Origin: Candidatus Altarchaeota archaeon
Lineage (GTDB): Archaea; Altiarchaeota; Altiarchaeia; IMC4; QMZM01
Direction: 5' to 3'
DNA length: 11,854 bases
NCBI GenBank assembly: GCA_015523055.1
Contig: WALD01000045.1
Span: 1-11,854 of the forward strand
This document shows positions 6,523-11,854 of the stretch, piece after piece. The number at the start of each line of letters is the position of its first letter. Position 1 is the first letter of the stretch. The notes below the pieces were generated by a model. It made no database searches and had not been told where the DNA came from. It saw only the letters and a program-made list of their open reading frames with translations. A program made the position numbers and the translations under genes.

Positions 6523-7638
6523 TTATCTATCCATGTCGGCAGGACATATATTCAGGCTCCAGTATATTGCCGGGACATCGGCAATCTGGGATCCTTCCAA
6601 TAAATGCTCAAGGACGGGAATCATATGCAGGAGAGACGGTCCCCTGATCTTGCACCGATAAGGGCTTTCCTCCCCTATGGACCGCATATATATCCCTGCT
6701 TCCCCCCGGGCAACCTCATTTCTCACATAAACCTCCCCCTCTGGAATTTTACTGGCTAATTTAGGCTTTACTGGAGCTAATTTCTCCCGCGGCATTTTAT
6801 CCAGAACCTGCTGGATTATATTTATTGATTCTTCAATTTCCTGTCTTCTGAGTATGCATCTTGCATAAGCATCTCCCTCTTTCCGGATTGGAATCTCAAA
6901 ATCCAATTCCGGATAGATCTCATAGGGATCATCCTTCCGGACATCTGTAGGTAATCCGGATGCCCTTATTATGGAACCGGTCGCCCCCAGCCTGATGGCA
7001 TCCCCCAACTCAAGGGTACCGATACCTCTGGTTCTATGTAAGAGTGTAGTGGACTCGAAATTCTCAGATTTTCGCAACATTTCCCTCATCTTTATCATGA
7101 CCTTCCTTATCCTGTTCTCAGCACCCTCAGGGAGATCCCTTCTTACACCTCCGGGGCATAGATAACCGGCAGGATAGACCCTGCCCCCCGTTATTAGCTC
7201 AAATAAATCCAGGATATAATCCCTGTATCCAAAGGCTATCTTGAATCCTGTATCGAAACCCAGACCCATAGACATTCCACCATACCAGATAAGATGGGAT
7301 TGGATTCTTGACAATTCCGCCATTAAGACCCGTATGTATCTGGCCTTTTCCGGAATCTCATCCTGGGTTAATTCATCCACCGCCTCTGCATGAATCAGAT
7401 TCCAATTTAATGCCTCAAAGACACAAATTCTATCGGAGAGGACGGAATTCTGCATCTGATTGCGATATTCCATCAGCTTTTCAAATCCCCTGTGCAGGTA
7501 CCCCGGGTCTGCTCTGGCAGATACTACCGTTTCCCCCTCTACCTCCAGCCTGACCGAAAAGTTCCCTGATCCCGGATGGGCCGGACCAAACAACAATTCA
7601 TACGAAGTAGGGTTTTTCTCGTTCATTTTTCCTGTCAT
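6523..7638 (-). CDS. NuoD/MbhL-like large subunit lacking the [NiFe] cysteine pairs
   Basis: This 371-residue peripheral subunit belongs to the complex I 49-kDa / [NiFe]-hydrogenase large subunit family. The N-terminal FGPAHPGSGNFSVRLEVEG, DPGYLHRGFEKLME and the middle AELSRIQSHLIWYGG are clear. In hydrogenases the two CxxC motifs bind NiFe. Here the first reads RIC-V-F-E (C72, Glu75) and the second NIC-P-A-D (C365, Asp368), so one cysteine of each pair is gone and NiFe cannot be bound in the usual way. This pattern is that of sulfur-reductase (Mbx/MBS) and Ehr-type complexes rather than Mbh. The ATG at 7638 has a good ribosome binding site (GAGGGGGAAG) and overlaps the NuoC-like gene by 41 bases; a second ATG at 7626 is possible. 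Automated annotation may wrongly call it a nickel-dependent hydrogenase. Confidence 0.92.
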   Translation of the reverse strand: MTGKMNEKNPTSYELLFGPAHPGSGNFSVRLEVEGETVVSARADPGYLHRGFEKLMEYRNQMQNSVLSDRICVFEALNWNLIHAEAVDELTQDEIPEKARYIRVLMAELSRIQSHLIWYGGMSMGLGFDTGFKIAFGYRDYILDLFELITGGRVYPAGYLCPGGVRRDLPEGAENRIRKVMIKMREMLRKSENFESTTLLHRTRGIGTLELGDAIRLGATGSIIRASGLPTDVRKDDPYEIYPELDFEIPIRKEGDAYARCILRRQEIEESINIIQQVLDKMPREKLAPVKPKLASKIPEGEVYVRNEVARGEAGIYMRSIGEESPYRCKIRGPSLLHMIPVLEHLLEGSQIADVPAIYWSLNICPADMDR

Positions 7639-8095
7639 AATACTTCCCCCTCACATATTCCCTCCAGTTGAAATCCTTTCTGAATGGCGGAGCTGAATTC
7701 CAGTCCTCCAGAAATAGAGGGGATAGATCGGGATTGCCATTAAAGACTACACCAAAGAGTTCATGCAGCTCCCTTTCATGAATCTGTGCAGAGCCATTCC
7801 ATATCTGCGTAAGAGATTCAATCTCTGGTTTATCCCTTGATATCTCGGTCTTTATGCTGATAAAAATCTTATCCAGATAACTCCAGAGGTGGTAGGTAAG
7901 TTCATAGGTTCCTTTTTTTGGCCAGTCGGTTACGGAGATCGTAGATAGATGCTCAAAGTTTTTCTTATGGAGGAAAGTACAGACCTTCAATAGATTCTCC
8001 TTTTCGATCGTTATCCAGATCCTTCTGTCCCTCTGGATGTCTCCTTCAATCCCAAATTCTGATTTTAGTTCCCCAATCAATTCCTTCTCATTCAT
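7598..8095 (-). CDS. NuoC/MbhK-like 30-kDa subunit
   Basis: This 165-residue peripheral subunit stabilises the NuoD-like subunit in complex I and group 4 complexes; it binds no cofactor. The family signature is clear near the end: HERELHELFGVVFNGNPD (residues about 106-123), then LFLEDWNSAPPFRKDFNWRE. The N-terminal half is the usual mixed alpha/beta domain with WPKKGTYELTYHLWSYLD. Its start overlaps the end of the NuoB-like gene by 8 bases and its own end overlaps the NuoD-like gene by 41 bases, so translation of the three is probably coupled. Nothing is unusual in length or composition. Confidence 0.92.
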   Translation of the reverse strand: MNEKELIGELKSEFGIEGDIQRDRRIWITIEKENLLKVCTFLHKKNFEHLSTISVTDWPKKGTYELTYHLWSYLDKIFISIKTEISRDKPEIESLTQIWNGSAQIHERELHELFGVVFNGNPDLSPLFLEDWNSAPPFRKDFNWREYVRGKYYDRKNEREKPYFV

Positions 8096-8519
8096 CCTTC
8101 ATCTCCAGAACATGCTGAAAAATCTTTTCAGCTGCCTCAAAAACAGCCTCAGGTCTCGGTGGGCATCCCGGAACATATAAATTTACCGGGATATGGTCAC
8201 TCAATCTTTTTATGGTATTGTATGAATCCCAGTACATTCCCCCGGTCATGCTGCATGACCCCAGCGCAATGACTACCCTTGGCTCCGGCATCTGCTCATA
8301 AATCCTCTTTGCCCTCTTTATGGATTTGGATGTCTGGTATCCTGCGATAAACAGGACATCTGCGTGTCTTGGCGTTCCCGTAACGATCATTCCAAATCGC
8401 TCCATGTCCCACCTTGAACCGACTACCGGGATTAAGTCCATGAATCCACAGGAATTAAACCAGTTGAATATCCATATGGATTTTATCATTCTCTTCAGTT
8501 TTTTTGCCTTGGTAACCAT
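8088..8519 (-). CDS. NuoB/MbhJ-like small subunit with only three cluster cysteines
   Basis: This 143-residue subunit holds the [4Fe-4S] cluster nearest the active site (N2 in complex I, proximal cluster in hydrogenases). Family blocks are SRWDMERFGMIVTGTPRHAD (35-54), MPEPRVVIALGSCSMTGG (77-94) and VPGCPPRPEAV (116-126). Mbh-type proteins begin the site with SCNGCDIE, a CxxC pair; here the corresponding text is SCGFMDLI, so C24 remains but the second Cys is Met27. Only C24, C89 and C119 are left, and these are all the cysteines in the protein. Three-cysteine ligation would leave one iron site open. The start lies one base after the stop of the MbhI-like gene and the end overlaps the NuoC-like gene. 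The rest of the fold looks intact, so this seems a functional change and not decay. Confidence 0.92.
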   Translation of the reverse strand: MVTKAKKLKRMIKSIWIFNWFNSCGFMDLIPVVGSRWDMERFGMIVTGTPRHADVLFIAGYQTSKSIKRAKRIYEQMPEPRVVIALGSCSMTGGMYWDSYNTIKRLSDHIPVNLYVPGCPPRPEAVFEAAEKIFQHVLEMKDE

Positions 8520-8520
8520 T

Positions 8521-8847
8521 TTAAATCAATGTGATTAAGATCAGGATTATCGCCATTAGAGCCACAAACCATGCTACATAGTCGTTTACTATCCCGGTAT
8601 GCAGAGCAACTACTTTTTTATAGTAACCCCTTAAAGCATCCGAGAACCCCCAGTATAGATTTCCAACATGAATTCCCTTCCCGGGGGGTATATCCCCGGA
8701 AAAGAATGCCTCAAGCTGAATTCCCTTCCCATAACTCTCCTCCCCCATGCTCCGGATTATATATGATATCAGAAGCAGAATTAAAAATCCTGCCAGAAAC
8801 GCCAATGGGTCCCAGAACCCAACCCCTGTTATTAGCATAAGACTCAT
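8521..8847 (-). CDS. MbhI-like small membrane subunit (NuoL C-terminal-like linker)
   Basis: This 108-residue protein has a hydrophobic segment near each end (residues about 11-31 and 89-108) joined by a polar stretch containing FFSGDIPPGKGIHVGNLYWG and LHTGIVNDYVAW. That pattern matches MbhI/MbxI of archaeal membrane-bound complexes, whose lateral helix ties the antiporter-like subunit to the NuoH-like subunit, as the C-terminal extension of NuoL does in complex I. It overlaps the pump gene upstream by four bases (ATGA) and ends one base before the NuoB-like gene. It carries no cofactor motif. Confidence 0.8.
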   Translation of the reverse strand: MSLMLITGVGFWDPLAFLAGFLILLLISYIIRSMGEESYGKGIQLEAFFSGDIPPGKGIHVGNLYWGFSDALRGYYKKVVALHTGIVNDYVAWFVALMAIILILITLI

Positions 8848-10376
8848 AGGACCGCCTCCACATATTTTTCTGGATGAATCAAGGCCTGGCAGGCAGGGGT
8901 GATGAGATTATCCACAAACAGATTGGGGAATAGACCAATGACGATTATAAATAAGGCCAGAATTCCCATCATAGCCAACATAGACTCTGGAACCTCTTTG
9001 ATATCCTTTCTGCGGGGAATTCCAAGGAATGTGACGACGAATACCTTTACAAAAATAGCCAGCATCACGATACTGCCCAGAACCCCCACAATTGTCAGGA
9101 AGGGATTGAAACGATAAACAGACTCATATATCATCAGCTTGGAGGCAAATCCATTAAACGGAGGCAGGCCAGAAATGGCAGACATTCCAATGAGGAATAA
9201 TAGAGCCAATGATGGTTGGTGGCGGGCGAGCCCACCCAATTGATTCATATCTCTCTTCCCGGTGATGTGTATTATAGTGCCTACAACCAGGAATAACAAA
9301 CTCAGATCTAATGCATCATTCATGATGTGGAATATTCCCCCAGATATTGCCTTAACCCCAAATTCTGAAAGAGAGGGAAATCCAATTAATCCAGAACCAA
9401 GCCCAAGGAGTACATAACCTATCTCGGCAATTGCAGAATAACCTATCAATCTCTTCAGGTTTGATTGGATTAATGCCATCGTTACTCCAAGGAATATGGA
9501 GAGAATTCCCAGGACTGCCAGAATCCATCCCAGAAGGGCAGTATCTATTATCAGGCCAAAAACTGTGAAGGTTATCCTGAATAAGATAAACAGGGAGACA
9601 AGAGAGGAGGTAATAAGCAATACCACCACCGGAACAGGGGCCTCTCCATAAACATCTGGCTTCCACATATGTACCGGAACAGAACCGGCCTTCAATAGAA
9701 ATGCCGATAACAAGAGAGCTACTACTACTTTATCTACAAAGGAATTTTGAATTGAATCTGCGATAGCTGCCATATTCAACAGATTATATTGTGCATAAAG
9801 AAGACCCACTGCAAACAAAACCATTAAAGCCCCTATTGATGATATAACCATGTATTTAAATGCCGCTTCTAATGCCTCACCCCTGTGAACATAAAAGGCA
9901 ATCAAACCTGCAGAGGAAATTGATACAATCTCAAAGAATACGAACATATTGAAGAAATCTCCGGTCAGGGTTAAACCCATCATTCCAGTAAGAAGCAGCA
10001 AGAGCAGGGTATAAAATTTATCCAGGTTTCTGGACCATTCCATAAACCTCATGCAGTAGATAAAGCTGATTAAAGCAATACTAATGACTATCATGGCGAT
10101 AAAGGCATTCATGGCATCCACCTCCAGAATAATTCGAATTGGGAATCCAACGGGGGAGGTTAGCCCTGGAAGCTTAGCCCCGAGGGTGTACACACGAATT
10201 CCATTTTTTAGAACATCATGACCTAGCCAGATACCCATTAATTCAGTGGATATCAGGGCAGTTATTATCCAAAAATTTCTAAGGAAAGAATTCACTTTTC
10301 CCAGAACGGGTGTGGCAAATGCTGTTAGCAAGGGAATTGCTATTAATAAGAGGGGTACATGTTCAAGTAATATCAT
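8844..10376 (-). CDS. MrpD/NuoN/MbhH-like antiporter-type pump subunit
   Basis: This 510-residue membrane protein of about 14 helices is expected to move H+ or Na+ when the redox arm turns over. Visible family features are the TM5 glutamate E149 in NMFVFFEIVSISSAGL, the TM7 lysine K229 in LLKAGSVPVHMWKPDVYGEA, and IQSNLKRLIGYSAIAEIGYV (303-322). By eye alignment, two positions that are usually Lys in MrpD-type proteins are changed: Leu259 in TM8 and Leu358 in the segment usually written HDxxxK, here NDALDL (353-358). K444 lies in a late helix. The gene starts inside the end of the MrpC-like gene (ATGA overlap) with AGGAGG eight bases before the ATG. It is the only large pump subunit in the window. 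Confidence 0.92.
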   Translation of the reverse strand: MILLEHVPLLLIAIPLLTAFATPVLGKVNSFLRNFWIITALISTELMGIWLGHDVLKNGIRVYTLGAKLPGLTSPVGFPIRIILEVDAMNAFIAMIVISIALISFIYCMRFMEWSRNLDKFYTLLLLLLTGMMGLTLTGDFFNMFVFFEIVSISSAGLIAFYVHRGEALEAAFKYMVISSIGALMVLFAVGLLYAQYNLLNMAAIADSIQNSFVDKVVVALLLSAFLLKAGSVPVHMWKPDVYGEAPVPVVVLLITSSLVSLFILFRITFTVFGLIIDTALLGWILAVLGILSIFLGVTMALIQSNLKRLIGYSAIAEIGYVLLGLGSGLIGFPSLSEFGVKAISGGIFHIMNDALDLSLLFLVVGTIIHITGKRDMNQLGGLARHQPSLALLFLIGMSAISGLPPFNGFASKLMIYESVYRFNPFLTIVGVLGSIVMLAIFVKVFVVTFLGIPRRKDIKEVPESMLAMMGILALFIIVIGLFPNLFVDNLITPACQALIHPEKYVEAVL

Positions 10377-10714
10377 CCCTTCAACCTCCTTTTTTTAGAG
10401 TCAATACTCCCATAATGTTGATAGATAAGTATGATGAAAGACAGCATTAGAGCCACTACTGCCAGATTGATTACGATACTGGTCAGAGTTAGAGCCTGCG
10501 GCGTTGGCAGAACCATTTCCAATCTTGGTGCCATTGTAAATATGGGGGCGATGCCTCCTGTCCTGTAGCCCAATTCAATCAGGAAAAGATCCACTCCAGA
10601 GCCAAGAACATGGATTCCCATCACTATCTTGATCAGATTCCTCTTAAACAGAAGGGCATACAACCCAAGAGCCATGAGGATTACAACCACGATGAAGGGC
10701 AGATTATTTAGCAT
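10373..10714 (-). CDS. MrpC/NuoK/MbhG-like membrane subunit
   Basis: This 113-residue protein has three membrane helices and belongs to the MrpC/NuoK family, a small channel-forming neighbour of the large pump. The core motifs are LGLYALLFKRNLIKIVMGIH (17-36) and LPTPQALTLTSIVINLAVVA near 69-88, the latter highly conserved. An AGGAGGT ribosome binding site at 10723-10729 supports the ATG at 10714, which overlaps the MrpB-like gene by 11 bases. It overlaps the pump gene by four bases at its end. Confidence 0.92.
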   Translation of the reverse strand: MLNNLPFIVVVILMALGLYALLFKRNLIKIVMGIHVLGSGVDLFLIELGYRTGGIAPIFTMAPRLEMVLPTPQALTLTSIVINLAVVALMLSFIILIYQHYGSIDSKKRRLKG

Positions 10715-11177
10715 CTTTCAGCACCTCCTTTTTTGAGCCAAAATACATTATAAGTATTATCAGGGATAAAGCAGCTGAGACCTCCAGACCCACTACAAGA
10801 TTTAGCAAAGGAATTAAACCCCCTGTGTTGAGATACCCGGGGTTAATTCCAAACCTGATCGCTTTTCCGAAGATAAACCCTCCATTGACTAAAAAGTTCC
10901 GGAAGAATGTTGCAGAGAGGCCTAAAAAGGCCAGAGAGATAAAAGTGAGTAAAGCCAGACTCTCTACTAAGGACGGGATATCCCTGTTCAATATCCTCCT
11001 GCTTTTTTCACCGTATGCTATGATAAAAAGAGCCGGGATGGTAGCTATAACCGCCCCTCCCTGGAAGCCTCCCCCAGGGGTTAGATGACCATGCAGGATT
11101 ACATATAAACCAAACACTATCCCAGGGATTATTAACACACATGCAACCGTCCTTACGATCTTTGACATTTCATTCAT
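10704..11177 (-). CDS. MrpB (MnhB)/MbhF-like membrane subunit
   Basis: This 157-residue protein with four hydrophobic segments carries the MnhB family signature HGHLTPGGGFQGGAV (about 29-43) plus NTGGLIPLLNLVVGLEVSAA near 117-136. In Mrp antiporters and in Mbh/MBS this subunit is part of the Na+/H+ exchange module. The start at 11177 is one base after the stop of the oxidoreductase gene; an internal ATG at 11168 is equally possible because neither has a good ribosome binding site. MrpE, MrpF, MrpG and the MrpA C-terminal-type subunits that normally precede it are not in the window and may lie upstream of the oxidoreductase gene. Confidence 0.9.
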   Translation of the reverse strand: MNEMSKIVRTVACVLIIPGIVFGLYVILHGHLTPGGGFQGGAVIATIPALFIIAYGEKSRRILNRDIPSLVESLALLTFISLAFLGLSATFFRNFLVNGGFIFGKAIRFGINPGYLNTGGLIPLLNLVVGLEVSAALSLIILIMYFGSKKEVLKDAK

Positions 11178-11178
11178 T

Positions 11179-11854
11179 CTAAATCTTATTCAATGCATCC
11201 TCTGCAGCCAGAACAATCGGTTCTGTAAACGGCAGAGGGGATAACTCTGGATTGGCACAATGACTAAAATGGCAGAGGTCTTCTATTTTTACCCTCTGAT
11301 GGATTGCCAGGGAAAGAAGGTCTATCCTCTCATCTATCCCCGTTTTACCCCCAAAAATCTGGGCACCAATTAATCTCATGCTTTTCTTTTCAAAGACAAG
11401 CCTGTTCTCCACAAATTCTGCCTCCCTCTGAGAAGGATATCTGTTTAGAGATTTTCCATATCCTGTGACAACCCTGATTCCTTCGTTTCTTGCCTGTTTA
11501 AGCGTTAATCCCACCCGCCCCACAGCAGAATCAAAGGACACAGTCACCGAGGGATTGATTATTCTTGGAAATTCTGACTTTTTCCCGGCGGCATTTATTC
11601 CGGCAATTTTACCCTCAATTACGGCTGTATTCACAAGTTGAGAAGGAACTGGTTTTTTGGTAATAAAAGATAAAGACTGGGTGCAATCACCACAGGCATA
11701 GACATCCTTGAGGGAGGTTCTACAATACTTATCAATCTCAATTCCAACCCTTCCAACCCTGCATCCAATTTCCTCTGCCAATTCAACATCTGCCCTCACC
11801 CCGGCTGATAGGACTACAAAATCTGCCGGAACTTTTTTGTTCCCTATTGATACC
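11179..11854 (-). CDS. FAD-dependent pyridine nucleotide-disulfide oxidoreductase, C-terminal part (NSR / CoA-disulfide reductase-like; 5' end outside window)
   Basis: The frame is open to the right edge, showing about 224 residues of the C-terminal half. ADFVVLSAGVRADVELAEE and TSLKDVYACGDC form the end of the FAD domain (the GD motif contacts the flavin), followed by QLVNTAVIEGKIAGINAAG. The dimerisation domain follows, ending in PELSPLPFTEPIVLAAEDAL. This layout is that of CoA-disulfide reductases, NADH oxidases, persulfide reductases and CoA-dependent NAD(P)H sulfur oxidoreductase (NSR). No C-terminal rhodanese domain is present. The N-terminal single active-site cysteine cannot be seen, so the substrate is not settled. 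It ends one base before the MrpB-like gene, so co-transcription with the complex is very likely; context points to sulfur or polysulfide handling. Confidence 0.85.
   Translation of the reverse strand, partial: VSIGNKKVPADFVVLSAGVRADVELAEEIGCRVGRVGIEIDKYCRTSLKDVYACGDCTQSLSFITKKPVPSQLVNTAVIEGKIAGINAAGKKSEFPRIINPSVTVSFDSAVGRVGLTLKQARNEGIRVVTGYGKSLNRYPSQREAEFVENRLVFEKKSMRLIGAQIFGGKTGIDERIDLLSLAIHQRVKIEDLCHFSHCANPELSPLPFTEPIVLAAEDALNKI

Noticed and set aside
4863..8519. A standard NADH:quinone oxidoreductase (complex I)
   Set aside because: No NuoE, NuoF, NuoG, NuoJ or NuoL genes are present; the membrane part is MrpB/C/D plus MbhI type.
9352..9666. 104-codon minus-strand frame within the pump gene
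   Set aside because: It lies entirely inside the MrpD-like gene in another frame and has a Cys/Trp/Arg-rich composition typical of a shadow frame.
4863..11177. A true [NiFe] membrane-bound hydrogenase operon
   Set aside because: Both CxxC motifs of the large subunit have lost a cysteine, and the frames around them are intact.

Overview
All confidently called genes in this window lie on the minus strand, so transcription runs from right to left. GC content looks moderate (roughly 40-45%, judged by eye). The gene set points to a strict anaerobe. There is an oxygen-sensitive class III ribonucleotide reductase with its radical-SAM activase, an E. coli-type (oxygen-labile) dihydroxy-acid dehydratase, and an ion-pumping, complex-I-related membrane complex. 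Good AGGAGG ribosome binding sites and a TATAAT-like promoter favour a bacterium, but an archaeon is not excluded and no phylum can be named.

Right part (11854-4863): a compact, mostly overlapping operon. In transcription order it encodes the C-terminal half of a flavin-dependent pyridine-nucleotide disulfide oxidoreductase, an MrpB-like subunit, an MrpC/NuoK-like subunit, an MrpD/NuoN-like pump, an MbhI-like linker, NuoB-like, NuoC-like and NuoD-like subunits, a NuoI-like two-cluster ferredoxin, a small MNT-type nucleotidyltransferase, and a NuoH-like subunit. The layout resembles the archaeal Mbh hydrogenase and Mbx/MBS sulfur reductase operons. The NuoD-like subunit keeps only one cysteine of each [NiFe]-binding CxxC pair, so it should not be a hydrogenase. 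The NuoB-like subunit keeps only three of the four usual cluster cysteines. Both fit a ferredoxin-driven sulfane-sulfur reductase of the MBS kind. The adjacent disulfide oxidoreductase belongs to the superfamily that contains CoA-dependent NAD(P)H sulfur reductase, which strengthens this reading.

Middle (4862-2603): a 261-bp spacer holds a probable ilvD promoter and a 57-codon stop-free stretch that may be a gene remnant. ilvD (branched-chain amino acid synthesis) follows, then a 214-bp spacer with a probable ilvD terminator and an inverted repeat ahead of nrdD.

Left part (2602-1): nrdD and nrdG form a two-gene unit making deoxyribonucleotides without oxygen; nrdG runs off the left edge.

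No tRNA, rRNA, CRISPR array or insertion sequence was seen.
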